A program made the position numbers and the translations under genes. This document shows, in pieces, positions 38,657 to 47,728 of a DNA stretch of 64,000 bases (positions are counted from its first letter, which is position 1; every line of letters begins with the position of its first letter). The stretch comes from Ruminiclostridium hungatei (GTDB lineage: Bacteria > Bacillota > Clostridia > Acetivibrionales > DSM-1351). Below the pieces are notes generated by a model. That model ran no database searches. It was not told where the DNA came from and saw only the letters and a list, made by a program, of their open reading frames with translations. The stretch spans positions 1 to 64,000 of the forward strand of contig NZ_MZGX01000005.1 in assembly GCF_002051585.1 (NCBI RefSeq), read 5' to 3'.

Positions 38657-39649
38657 ATGCCAGTAATAAAATATTCAAAGAACTTAACGGCCATAAAACA
38701 TTATGATGTAATTGTGGCCGGCGGCGGGCCAGCCGGTATATGTGCGGCAGTTGCCGCTGCTCGTGAGGGTGTATCGGTTGCATTGGTTGAAAGAAATGGT
38801 GTATTGGGCGGAAATATGACGGCGGGACATGCGGGACCCATTCTGGGCGAGGTTGCTCCCGGTGGTATGCGTGATGAACTGATGGGGCTTCTGGGAGTCC
38901 CCCATAACCATATGCCTGGCGTGGTTGGACTGGCTCATGATGCCGAAAGAGCAAGGCATGCGCTGACAAACTTCGTAAATGACGCAGGTGTTGAAGTTTA
39001 TCTTCAATCGCCTGTATCGGATGTAATTATGGAGGACAACAGAGTACGGGGAGTTGTTATCACCGGCAAACGGGGCATGTATGCACTTGCTGCGGAAGTG
39101 ACGGTTGATGCCACGGGAGATGGGGATGTGGCATTTTTCTCCGGGGCACAATCGGTTTGCTTGCATCGTACGGTAACTCCAAGAGAAAGACGTGTTAATA
39201 CTACACAGGAAAGCAGGATGGCAGAAACGCTTGGAGTATGTGAAACACGCAGATTTATTGGAGAATATGTGCTTAAAGATGAGGATTTGGCTGCAGGTAA
39301 AAAGTTTGATGATGCAATTGTGCATAATGCCAATTTTATCGCAGACATTCACAATCCTGAGGGCGAAGGCCAGGCAGAAGGAGTGCCGGAAGAGGTAAAA
39401 CCTTACGACATACCTTATAGATGCTTTATACCTCTTAAAACAGAAAATTTAATACTGGCAGGAAGATGCATATCCGGAACGCACAGAGCCCATGCCTCCT
39501 ACAGGGTTATGACAATATGCATGGCAATGGGGCAGGGAACCGGTATAGCAGCAGCGTTGGCAGCAAAAAGCAATATTGCTCCAAGAGACTTATCCCCGGC
39601 ATTGGTTCGTGACAGGCTTATTGATCTTGGGGTTAAGCTGGAGGCTTGA
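38657..39649 (+). CDS. Miniature FAD-dependent oxidoreductase (PF12831 type), paralog 6
   Basis: A 330-residue protein that aligns end to end with paralog 4 (435 residues) but lacks about 62 residues between the GDGDVAFFSGA motif and the VNTT segment, and about 41 residues between VNTT and the GVCETRRFIGEYVL motif. Both losses are in frame, and the frame is intact. FAD motifs remain (GGGPAGICAA; ILAGRCISGTHRAHASYRVM), as does IADIHNPEGEGQAEG. The central motif reads GVCETR, with Cys for Arg. It is either a reduced working enzyme, a partner subunit of another paralog, or a decaying copy. GGGGGG lies before ATG 38657. Confidence 0.82.
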   Translation: MPVIKYSKNLTAIKHYDVIVAGGGPAGICAAVAAAREGVSVALVERNGVLGGNMTAGHAGPILGEVAPGGMRDELMGLLGVPHNHMPGVVGLAHDAERARHALTNFVNDAGVEVYLQSPVSDVIMEDNRVRGVVITGKRGMYALAAEVTVDATGDGDVAFFSGAQSVCLHRTVTPRERRVNTTQESRMAETLGVCETRRFIGEYVLKDEDLAAGKKFDDAIVHNANFIADIHNPEGEGQAEGVPEEVKPYDIPYRCFIPLKTENLILAGRCISGTHRAHASYRVMTICMAMGQGTGIAAALAAKSNIAPRDLSPALVRDRLIDLGVKLEA

Positions 39650-39677
39650 GAATAAAAAGGAGAAAGGTGATTTTATT

Positions 39678-40691
39678 ATGAAAGCGTTTTTTATTGAAAA
39701 ACCCCGAGAGGGTATAGTAAGAGATACAGAAATACCTGTTCCGGCTGAGGATGAGATACTTCTTGAGGTAAAGGCCGCGGGTGTTTGCGGTACAGACGTG
39801 CACATATACAAGGGTGAATATTTCGGAAGCTATCCCAGAATTCCAGGTCATGAATTTTCCGGTGTCGTAGCGGGTATTGGGGAAAAGGTCACAAAGTTCA
39901 AGGTTGGACAGCAGGTTGCTGCAGACCCGAACATATTCTGTGAAGCATGTGATTCTTGTAAGGAAAATCGTCAGAATTTTTGCCTGGACATGGATGTTGT
40001 CGGTGTCAAAAGACATGGCGCCTTTGCCCAGTATTTAACTGTACCGGAGCGCTGTGTATTTGATGTTTCGGGGCTGACCTTCACTGAGGCCTCCATGGTG
40101 GAACCTTTATCCTGTGTGGTTTATGGACAGGAAAAGGCAGGTATACCCTTAGGAGCTTCTGTGCTTATATTCGGTGCAGGACCCATAGGCCTTATGCATG
40201 TACAACTGGCAGGAATAAATGGAGCTGCAAGCGTTACTGTCGTGGACCTTTTTGAGGATAAGCTCGCCCTGGCAAAAAAACTCGGGGCAGACCATACCTA
40301 CACACCGGCAGAATTTGAAAAGCTTGGACTGGTTAATTCCTTTGAGGTTGTTATTGATTGTACCGGTGTACCGAGAGTCATAGAGGGTGAAATAAAATAT
40401 GTAAAGGACTCGGGTACGATACTCTTCTTTGGTGTATGCCCTGACAACAGTTCAATAACAATAAATCCATATGAAGTGTTTAAGCGTGAACTGAAGCTTT
40501 GTGGAAGCTTTGCACTTAAAAAAACCTTTGGAAAAGCAGTTGCACTTGCAAAAAGCGGTAAGATCAATTTGATAGACCTTGTTGATAAGAAGCTGTTATT
40601 GGAGGAGGCACCTGAACTTTTTGAGGACATAGTATCCGGCAACTCAGGCCTTAAAACGGTCTTCTACCCCAATGGAATTGAAGGGTATTAG
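39678..40691 (+). CDS. Zinc-binding alcohol dehydrogenase (sorbitol/threonine dehydrogenase-like) B
   Basis: A 337-residue MDR enzyme with AAGVCGTDVHIYKGE, GHEFSGVVAGIGEKV, structural-zinc CEACDSCKENRQNFC, MVEPLSCVVYG, and a GAGPIGLMHV nucleotide loop followed by VVDLFEDKLALAKKLGAD (acidic residue, NAD preference). Such proteins oxidise polyols at C-2 or related secondary alcohols. Beside an allulose epimerase and a PfkB kinase, a polyol-to-ketose step is plausible. AAGGAGAAAGG lies ahead of ATG 39678; the longer frame from 39576 overlaps paralog 6. Confidence 0.9.
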   Translation: MKAFFIEKPREGIVRDTEIPVPAEDEILLEVKAAGVCGTDVHIYKGEYFGSYPRIPGHEFSGVVAGIGEKVTKFKVGQQVAADPNIFCEACDSCKENRQNFCLDMDVVGVKRHGAFAQYLTVPERCVFDVSGLTFTEASMVEPLSCVVYGQEKAGIPLGASVLIFGAGPIGLMHVQLAGINGAASVTVVDLFEDKLALAKKLGADHTYTPAEFEKLGLVNSFEVVIDCTGVPRVIEGEIKYVKDSGTILFFGVCPDNSSITINPYEVFKRELKLCGSFALKKTFGKAVALAKSGKINLIDLVDKKLLLEEAPELFEDIVSGNSGLKTVFYPNGIEGY

Positions 40692-40732
40692 TTTAACTAA
40701 AAAATATTAATTATTGAAGGGTCGGGTGAAGC

Positions 40733-41698
40733 ATGATTGACGTTGTAGCTCTTGGCGAGCTTCTTATAGATTTTACACAGATTCGTTCCAACGATGCTTT
40801 GGTCAAGCGCTTTGAACAGAATCCCGGAGGGGCTCCGGCCAATGTGTTAGCCGTGTTGTCTAAATTTGGAATAAAGTGTGCTTTTATTGGCAAGGTGGGA
40901 AACGATGTGTTTGGAGAATTTTTAAGGAAACAGCTTTCAGACCTTTCAATTGATTGCCGAAATCTTGTTTCAGATCCAAAGCATAATACCACCCTGGCAT
41001 TTGTTACCCTGGATGACAAGGGGGACAGAAGCTTTAGTTTCTATAGAAATCATGGTGCTGATACGTGTCTTTTTGAAAAGGAAATTGATTTGGAACTTAT
41101 CAAGGCTTGCAGGATATTTCATTTCGGAACATTATCAATGACCCATGAGCCTTCACTTTCCGCAACAATAAAAGCTGTTGAATATGCTAAGGCATGTGGG
41201 AAAATAATATCCTTTGACCCAAATTACAGGGCACCTCTATGGGGGGATGCGGACAGTGCAATAACAGCAATGAAATCCGGGCTAAGGTATGCTGACATTG
41301 CCAAGCTTTCTCTGGAGGAAGCACAAATGGTTACAGGCAAAACACGGCCTGAGGATTGTTTGAAGGAACTCCTTAAGTATGAGCTGAGCTTTGCAGCCAT
41401 AACAATGGGGCCTCAAGGCTGTGCATACGCTACGGATAAGTATATGGGTGCTTTTCCGGAGTATCCGGCTGCTGTTGTGGACACAACAGGTGCAGGAGAT
41501 AATTTTTGGGGAACCCTTATATTCGGATTTTTAAGCAATGGTGCAAATTTTGACAGGATTTCAGAAGAAAGGCTTTCTGAAATTGTGCTGACGGCAAATA
41601 TTGCTGCTGCAATGAGTACTGAGAAAAAAGGTGCAATACCTTCAATCCCTGATTTTGCTAAAGTCAGGGCGGCTTTTGAAGAAATCAACGGCAAGTAG
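40733..41698 (+). CDS. PfkB-family carbohydrate kinase (fructokinase-like)
   Basis: A 321-residue ribokinase-fold enzyme with NPGGAPANVLAVLSKFG near residue 29 and the catalytic DTTGAGDNFWGT with the base Asp. It resembles ScrK-type fructokinases. If allulose epimerase yields fructose, this enzyme would make fructose phosphate and feed glycolysis, closing the pathway. It is the last gene of the rightward locus, 41 bases after dehydrogenase B, and a terminator-like hairpin follows. Confidence 0.9.
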   Translation: MIDVVALGELLIDFTQIRSNDALVKRFEQNPGGAPANVLAVLSKFGIKCAFIGKVGNDVFGEFLRKQLSDLSIDCRNLVSDPKHNTTLAFVTLDDKGDRSFSFYRNHGADTCLFEKEIDLELIKACRIFHFGTLSMTHEPSLSATIKAVEYAKACGKIISFDPNYRAPLWGDADSAITAMKSGLRYADIAKLSLEEAQMVTGKTRPEDCLKELLKYELSFAAITMGPQGCAYATDKYMGAFPEYPAAVVDTTGAGDNFWGTLIFGFLSNGANFDRISEERLSEIVLTANIAAAMSTEKKGAIPSIPDFAKVRAAFEEINGK

Positions 41699-41799
41699 GC
41701 AATGACCCTGCTCAGGCTGCTGCAAGATGAATTTATTGATTTAAGCTTTTGCAGAATTAAAATATAAAATAAAGACTGTAATTTGATGTCAGATACTAT

Positions 41800-41840
41800 G
41801 AGGACAGCCGTAACTTTTAAATAAAGTTGGCTGTCCTTAT
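41800..41840 (+). terminator. Hairpin closing the catabolic locus
   Basis: Stem AGGACAGCC ... GGCTGTCCT with an inner AACTTT/AAAGTT pair, then TATAAATTT. The T tract is weak. The rest of 41699-42032 shows no gene. Confidence 0.65.
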
Positions 41841-42032
41841 AAATTTGAAGTTTAGACATTTATTGGAAACTGAAAAAATGTCTATAAGATATATTGAATT
41901 GATGATAAGATATTATTATATATGCCAAAGGTGTGATGAAATTGGTGTTAATCAGAAGTCACATCATTTTTTATTATGACTAAAGATACAGTTTACAGAA
42001 AATAAAAAACTAAAGAGCCGAGGAAGGTAAAT

Positions 42033-43760
42033 ATGGACAAATTATACAGTATCGGTAAGGTTACTGATTTAAAAGATCTCATGGAACAAAGCTGCAGCTT
42101 ATACAGGAACAAAGCAGCATTTTTAATTAAAGGAAAAAATGATGATTATGATTCAATAAGCTACGGACAATTTGGTGAAGATATTGAAGCCTTTGGTACT
42201 GCATTGCTGAAACTCGGTCTTAACGGTTGTTCAATTGCTGTTTTGGGAGAAAACCGGTATGAGTGGTGTCTCTCATATCTATCAGTGGTTAATGGTGTAG
42301 GAACAGTTGTACCTTTAGATAAAGAACTGCCTCAAGAAGAGATTAAAAATCTTCTCCAAAGATCAGAAGCTGCTGCCATAATTTTTTCAAGTAAGCATCG
42401 GGATCAGGTGAAAATGCTAAAGAGCGGTATTCCTGCTGTAAAGTATTATATAGATATGGATTCGGAAATTAATGAGGATGGTATTCTTTCATTTCAGCAA
42501 ATATTACAAACGGGAAAACAACTTGTGAAAGCCGGTGACAACAGCTTTGCTTCTGCGGAAGTTGATCCGGACGCCGGAAGGATATTGATTTTTACTTCAG
42601 GAACTACAGATATAGCAAAAGGGGTTATGCTTTCTCATGGGAATATATGCTCGAATATAATGGCGGTATGCTCTACAGTTTACGTTGACAGCCAGGACAG
42701 TTCATTATCCATATTGCCGTTGCATCACACATATGAATGTACACTGGGCTTTCTGGCTTTTATATACAGCGGAGCGGCCATTTCCTTTAATGACAGCTTA
42801 AGGAACCTAACAAAAAACTTAAAGAATGTTAAACCTACCATAATGATTACTGTACCCTTGCTGCTTGAAAATATATATAAAAAGGTACAGAGCAAACTTA
42901 AAAAGAGAAGAGCGGGTAAACTTAAGTTTTATCTTGCTGTATATCTTACCAATTTTTTAGCGCAATTGTTTGGCATAGACCTGCGCAGGAAAGTATTCAA
43001 GGAAATACATGAAGGGTTCGGAGGAGAGATGAGGCTCATTATTGTTGGTGCAGCCTCTGTGGATCCAAAAGTATCAAAATTCTTCAGAAAAATTGGAATT
43101 CATGTCCTGCAGGGCTATGGATTAACAGAATGTTCTCCATTAGTAACCGGTAATAGAGATAACAGCTTTATGGATAAATCCTGCGGAAGACCGATACCTG
43201 GGGTTGAAATCAAAATTTTGAACCCTGATAAAAAAGGAGTGGGAGAAATCCTGGTTAAAGGCAAAAATGTAATGCTGGGCTACTTCAAAAATGAAAAAGC
43301 AACACAAAAAAGCTTGAACAATGGTTGGTTTTATACAGGGGACCTGGGATACACGGATAGAAAAGGCTTTTTGTATATAACAGGCAGGCTTAAAAATGTC
43401 ATTGTTACTAAAAACGGAAAAAAGATTTTCCCTGAAGAGGTTGAAAGCTATATTAATTCCAACCCTTTGGTTCAGGATTCCTTTGTCTGGGGTAAATATG
43501 AAGAAAGCTCCGGGGATACAGTTGTTTGTGCTCAAATTCTTCCTAACATAGAAGCTATTGTTCAAAAATTTAATGAAATAAGCATATCAAAAGATGAATT
43601 AACGAAGATTTTAAAGGACATTGTAATAACAGCAAATAGGAAAATGCCGTTATATAAGCATATAAAGGAATTCTCCGTAAGGGAAAGTGAGTTTATAAGA
43701 ACAACTACTCATAAGATAAAGAGATATGTAGAAGAAGCACAAGGAAATCTTACTCAATAA
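42033..43760 (+). CDS. AMP-dependent synthetase/ligase (long-chain acyl-CoA synthetase-like)
   Basis: A 575-residue adenylate-forming enzyme. The ATP loop is LIFTSGTTDIAKGVMLSHG, A5 is LQGYGLTECSPLV, A7/A8 is GWFYTGDLGYTDRKGFLYITGR, and a C-terminal lysine region follows. It activates a carboxylic (probably fatty) acid as acyl-AMP and usually transfers it to CoA. A basic segment near 285-300 (KKVQSKLKKRRAGK) could touch membranes. It is monocistronic, with GAGGAAGG before the ATG. No acyl-carrier or lipid genes adjoin it. Confidence 0.92.
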   Translation: MDKLYSIGKVTDLKDLMEQSCSLYRNKAAFLIKGKNDDYDSISYGQFGEDIEAFGTALLKLGLNGCSIAVLGENRYEWCLSYLSVVNGVGTVVPLDKELPQEEIKNLLQRSEAAAIIFSSKHRDQVKMLKSGIPAVKYYIDMDSEINEDGILSFQQILQTGKQLVKAGDNSFASAEVDPDAGRILIFTSGTTDIAKGVMLSHGNICSNIMAVCSTVYVDSQDSSLSILPLHHTYECTLGFLAFIYSGAAISFNDSLRNLTKNLKNVKPTIMITVPLLLENIYKKVQSKLKKRRAGKLKFYLAVYLTNFLAQLFGIDLRRKVFKEIHEGFGGEMRLIIVGAASVDPKVSKFFRKIGIHVLQGYGLTECSPLVTGNRDNSFMDKSCGRPIPGVEIKILNPDKKGVGEILVKGKNVMLGYFKNEKATQKSLNNGWFYTGDLGYTDRKGFLYITGRLKNVIVTKNGKKIFPEEVESYINSNPLVQDSFVWGKYEESSGDTVVCAQILPNIEAIVQKFNEISISKDELTKILKDIVITANRKMPLYKHIKEFSVRESEFIRTTTHKIKRYVEEAQGNLTQ

Positions 43761-43969
43761 AAGCTTATGGATGGCTGCAATCAATCAAATTTTTTCGGGC
43801 ATATATAAAGCTGGAGAAATCAAAGAATGCATTATTGAGATATATCGCTTGGGGGATATTAAGTATATTACAGAAGACTAAGGTTGCTCGGCAGTATAGG
43901 AGATTGGCAGCACCACTCCCTGGCAAGAATGTATAAAGTTTCTTTTCCACGGGAAGGAGAGACCATACA

Positions 43970-44665
43970 ATGAAGGAGAAAGTTCTGGTAATAGAGGATG
44001 AAAAAAATATAGCGGACGCAATTACATACGCCCTGAGAAGGGAAGGCTATATTGCCGAGGCTGTTTATCGCGGGGATGGCGCCATGCAAAAGCTGGCGGA
44101 ATTTCTTCCCGATGCCGTTATTTTGGATGTCATGCTTCCTGGTCTGGACGGCTATGAAATTCTTAAGAAGCTTCAGGATAAAGGGCGGATAGGAGTTATC
44201 ATGGTGACGGCAAAGGAGGATATTGTCAATAAGATACTGGGACTTGAGCTGGGGGCGGATGACTATATAACCAAGCCTTTTGATATGCGGGAATTGCTTG
44301 CCCGTTTGAAATCCCTGCTCCGCAGGCTGCAGAAGGAGGAAGGAAATAAGGAGTCCGCAGAGGTTATTCTGGGAGGAATTGCACTTCATACAGGCAAAAG
44401 GACAGCTTTTGCCGGAGACAGGCCTCTGGAGCTGACACCAAAGGAATATGACCTGCTGGCTCTGTTATTGTCGCATCCTGAACGGGTGTATACAAGGGAG
44501 CAGCTTCTGGATCTCATATGGGGGATGAACTATATCGGAGGTACGCGCACTGTGGATATCCATGTACAGCGGGTGAGGAAGAAGCTTGGCGGGGAATTTG
44601 ACGATGTGATACAGACTGTTTACGGCATTGGCTATAAAGCACTGGGAGGCGGAAGTGAAAATTAG
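43970..44665 (+). CDS. OmpR-family response regulator (system 1)
   Basis: A 231-residue regulator with a receiver domain (Asp53 in VILDVMLPGLDG, Lys in YITKPFDMRELLARLK) and a winged-helix Trans_reg_C domain (PLELTPKEYDLLALLLSHPE ... GTRTVDIHVQRVRKKLG). The stop overlaps the kinase start by 11 bases, so the two are translationally coupled. Target genes may include the following lipoprotein. Confidence 0.94.
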   Translation: MKEKVLVIEDEKNIADAITYALRREGYIAEAVYRGDGAMQKLAEFLPDAVILDVMLPGLDGYEILKKLQDKGRIGVIMVTAKEDIVNKILGLELGADDYITKPFDMRELLARLKSLLRRLQKEEGNKESAEVILGGIALHTGKRTAFAGDRPLELTPKEYDLLALLLSHPERVYTREQLLDLIWGMNYIGGTRTVDIHVQRVRKKLGGEFDDVIQTVYGIGYKALGGGSEN

Positions 44666-46112
44666 CATAAAAATAAAATTCAGCCTTTTCCTGGCTGTCT
44701 TGCTGCTTCTGTTCGTTTTCTTTTTAAGCCTGCTGGTATTACAGGGAATAAAAAGCAACCAGCAAAAGCAGTACGAACAGTATTTAGCCCGGCAGGCAAA
44801 GACTGCAAATACGTATTTTATTCAGAGTATCCTGTCAGAAGAAAACAAGATGCCCCAGACCTTTCTGGAGGAAAAGGGCCGGAGGTTTGCGGAGCAATTG
44901 GAATTAGTCAGCGGACTGCCTCTGGTTTTATACGACAGGCAGGGAGAGCTGGTCAGTAAAAAGGTGACTGATACTGAGTCGGACAACATAAAGGAAACCT
45001 TGGCCTACGCGCTGAACAATAAAACAGCATATCTGACGGAGGGAGATTCTCTGTACTACCTGTCCCCCCTGCTGATAGGAAATGAACAGGTGGGCGTCGT
45101 ACAATTTTATTATTCCCTGTTGGAGCATCAGGCCTTTTATAACCATATCCGGCAGTTGTTGATCTATATAGGGGCGGGTTTGTTTATTCTGAGCTTCTTT
45201 CTGGGCAATTTATACTTTAATTCCTTTGCCGCCGGAATAATAAAACTGGATAGGATGGTGGACAGGATACGTGAAGGTCATTATGAAACTACCGTCTTAA
45301 AACGGAGGGATGAAATCGGTAAATTAAGTCAGGGAATTCATGCAATGAGCGGGCAGATAATGAGAACCATACAGGGGATGGAAGCCGAACAGGATAAACT
45401 GGAGCTTGCCGTGGACAAATTATCCCGGCTTGATAAACAGCAGAAACAGTTCATTGGCAACGTAACCCACGAATTTAAAACGCCATTGACCTCAATAAAA
45501 GCATATATAGACTTGCTGGAAATGTATCCGGACGATGAAAAGCTTCTGCAAACCTCTATTGTCAGTATTAAAAGCGAAACAGAGCGCTTATATGAAATGG
45601 TGGACAAGGTCTTGCAGCTAGCTGCCCTGGAAAAGTATGATTTTGAACTGAAGTTTGAAAAACTGGCGGTCAGGCAGGTATTGGAATCTGTGCTGAACAG
45701 CTTGAAGGGCAGGATGGACAAGTTTGGCATAAGCCTTGCCGCCGAACTGGAGGAAGCCCATATGGAAGGTGACAGGGACAGTTTGACAATAGTACTGATA
45801 AACCTGCTGGATAACGCCATTAAATACAATAAACCCAAGGGAACAATTTTTGTTAAATCCTATATATCATCGCATAAGGCGCATATTGAAATATCCGACA
45901 CGGGTATTGGTATTCCAAAGGAAGTGATTCATAAGGTGTTTGAGCCCTTTTACACGGTGGATAAAAACAGGGCCAGAGAGAACGGCGGAGCCGGATTAGG
46001 GTTGTCAATCGCCAGAAAGCATGCAGAACTGATGGGTGGCACCGTCAGCTTGCTGAGTACCGGAGCGGAAGGCACCAGCTTCAGAATCACCTTTCCGGCC
46101 ATACCGAATTAA
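44655..46112 (+). CDS. Sensor histidine kinase (system 1)
   Basis: A 485-residue membrane kinase. It has a helix at about 8-28, an extracellular sensor of about 130 residues, a helix near 170-190, a HAMP linker, HisKA with FIGNVTHEFKTPLTSIKAY (phospho-His), and HATPase_c (INLLDNAIKYN, DTGIGIP, GGAGLGLSIARKH). It starts at GTG 44655 inside the regulator gene with GGGAGGCGG upstream; an earlier in-frame start at 44628 has no site. It signals to the adjacent OmpR-type regulator. Stimulus unknown. Confidence 0.92.
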   Translation: MKISIKIKFSLFLAVLLLLFVFFLSLLVLQGIKSNQQKQYEQYLARQAKTANTYFIQSILSEENKMPQTFLEEKGRRFAEQLELVSGLPLVLYDRQGELVSKKVTDTESDNIKETLAYALNNKTAYLTEGDSLYYLSPLLIGNEQVGVVQFYYSLLEHQAFYNHIRQLLIYIGAGLFILSFFLGNLYFNSFAAGIIKLDRMVDRIREGHYETTVLKRRDEIGKLSQGIHAMSGQIMRTIQGMEAEQDKLELAVDKLSRLDKQQKQFIGNVTHEFKTPLTSIKAYIDLLEMYPDDEKLLQTSIVSIKSETERLYEMVDKVLQLAALEKYDFELKFEKLAVRQVLESVLNSLKGRMDKFGISLAAELEEAHMEGDRDSLTIVLINLLDNAIKYNKPKGTIFVKSYISSHKAHIEISDTGIGIPKEVIHKVFEPFYTVDKNRARENGGAGLGLSIARKHAELMGGTVSLLSTGAEGTSFRITFPAIPN

Positions 46113-46212
46113 ATGTTTACATTTTAGATACAATTGTTTACCGTATAGCTATAATTGTATATCGTGCGGAAACAAACTCTTGATAAGATTTATGTCAAGG
46201 AGGTGGTGCTAA

Positions 46213-47328
46213 ATGAAGAAGACACAAATAACAAAAGTAATATGTGCGCTGACTTTATTAATAACTATTACCGGCTGCAGTGCGGCAGGTGAAAAAGACA
46301 AGGAAACCATTAAGAAACCCGGAGGCTCCATAACTATTATTGACAACAAGGGTAATGAGGCAGGAAAGCCTGATGTCTCCATAGTCAGTATTGATAACTA
46401 TGAGAAGCTGGAAATCTCCGATTGGCTGGATTCGGAAACAGTGATTGTTTCAAAGGAAAATGAGTCCTTGGGAAAAATGAGCCTGAAGGAATTGGCGGAT
46501 ACTTACCCAAGAAGCCTGTATCTGTATAATCTTAATACCAGGGAATACAAGCTGTTAAAAGCAGAGCAAAAACTTAATCTGGGCGGGGCAAAACTGTCAC
46601 CTGACGGGAAAAACCTGTTATACTACGGTAACAGCCTGGGAGATCCATCTTACTATGTACTCAATCTTGAGAACCTGAAAAGCTTTGGTATTTCAGGTGA
46701 GCCTATTGGAAATGCCGGAAGTGCAAAGTGGGCGGATAAGGCTGCCGTGGTGGGAGCGGGCTATATGCAGGGTGCCTATATTGCCGGTATTGACGGAAGG
46801 ATTACAGCTATAAAGGAACTGGAGGAAAAAAATATATTTATAGTTGAGAAGCTGAAAAACACCGTATATTACAATACCACCGAGGACGGCACCCTCATGG
46901 CTTTAAACCTGTCAACAAAGGAAACGGTAAAGCTTGGTCTGACAAATGTGCTGGGAGTATATCCCGCTCCTGATGAAAATCAGCTGCTGGTTTTGCAGCA
47001 AAACGGCTCGCAGCAGCTTCTCATACTCTGCGACAGTGCTGGGAGCAGTGTTAAAACCATAGCCGGGGGTGTGGAGCTTGGCGGAGTAGCATGGTCTCCT
47101 GACCAGCGGATGCTTGCCTATAGCATGAAGGAGGACGGAAACAGCACTTCGGTTGCCGATTTGTACGTCTATGACGTTTTAACCGGAAAGTCTACCAGAA
47201 TAGCGGTGGATATTGAGAATGCAGCTACCTGCTGGAGTCCTTCAGGAAAAGACCTTGCCTATGCCCGGTGGGATGGAAAACAGTACAACAGCAGTATTGT
47301 TCATTTGGAGTATTCCTTGCAAAAATAG
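46213..47328 (+). CDS. Beta-propeller (TolB/WD40-like) lipoprotein
   Basis: A 371-residue lipoprotein (ITGC lipobox, Cys22). Most of the chain reads as TolB-like propeller blades with recurring S-P-D-G-K / W-S-P-D-Q-R / W-S-P-S-G-K turns (GAKLSPDGKNLLYYG, VAWSPDQRMLAYS, CWSPSGKDLAYARWDG). It lies 100 bases after system 1 and may be its output or an accessory sensor. Between them is TATAAT at 46150-46155 flanked by ATACAATT/AATTGTAT arms, so it probably has its own regulated promoter. GGAGG precedes the ATG. Confidence 0.8.
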   Translation: MKKTQITKVICALTLLITITGCSAAGEKDKETIKKPGGSITIIDNKGNEAGKPDVSIVSIDNYEKLEISDWLDSETVIVSKENESLGKMSLKELADTYPRSLYLYNLNTREYKLLKAEQKLNLGGAKLSPDGKNLLYYGNSLGDPSYYVLNLENLKSFGISGEPIGNAGSAKWADKAAVVGAGYMQGAYIAGIDGRITAIKELEEKNIFIVEKLKNTVYYNTTEDGTLMALNLSTKETVKLGLTNVLGVYPAPDENQLLVLQQNGSQQLLILCDSAGSSVKTIAGGVELGGVAWSPDQRMLAYSMKEDGNSTSVADLYVYDVLTGKSTRIAVDIENAATCWSPSGKDLAYARWDGKQYNSSIVHLEYSLQK

Positions 47329-47381
47329 CTCAGCAATAAGGAGTAAACCAGGGTTTGATATCCGATTCAGCAAACACCTTT

Positions 47382-47428
47382 GACTTCCATGCATAAGACT
47401 ATAAAAGTTGTGCATGGAAGTCTTTTAT
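47382..47428 (+). terminator. Intrinsic terminator after the propeller lipoprotein
   Basis: A 12-base stem, GACTTCCATGCA paired with TGCATGGAAGTC, followed by TTTTATAT. Confidence 0.85.
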
Positions 47429-47728
47429 ATTTAAAAAAGTTGAGTACTGCGTACGTTGAGAAGTGTTAAGCAGCATAAATCTAGTTGAAACATTATTTTA
47501 TGAAGATATGGAGGAAAATGGGAATTTTTATCGAATAATATATCATATTTAAAGAAAAGTCAATAATGTTTTCCCATTATTAATATTAATCTGCCTATAT
47601 TAAATTTTCCATTATGTTTACACTGGGTGGGGCATCGGACTTTAGGTAGGACTAATAATGCGTATTTCAAACAAGGTGTAATTATGGCAATAATTGGAGT
47701 TGGCTAACGAGCAGAGAGGTAGATATTT
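47429..47728 (+). promoter_or_regulatory. Upstream region of the TIR gene with shared motif
   Basis: 300 bases without a gene. TTTCCATTATGTTTA at 47606-47620 recurs exactly at 50515-50529 ahead of the nuclease-like gene. TTCCCATTATT at 47571-47581 recurs at 51129-51139 after that gene. GAGAGGT at 47714-47720 is a good ribosome site for the ATG at 47729. Confidence 0.6.

Noticed and set aside
39576-39677. N-terminal extension of dehydrogenase B
   Set aside because: It would overlap the end of FAD paralog 6, has no ribosome site, and the family starts at the ATG at 39678.
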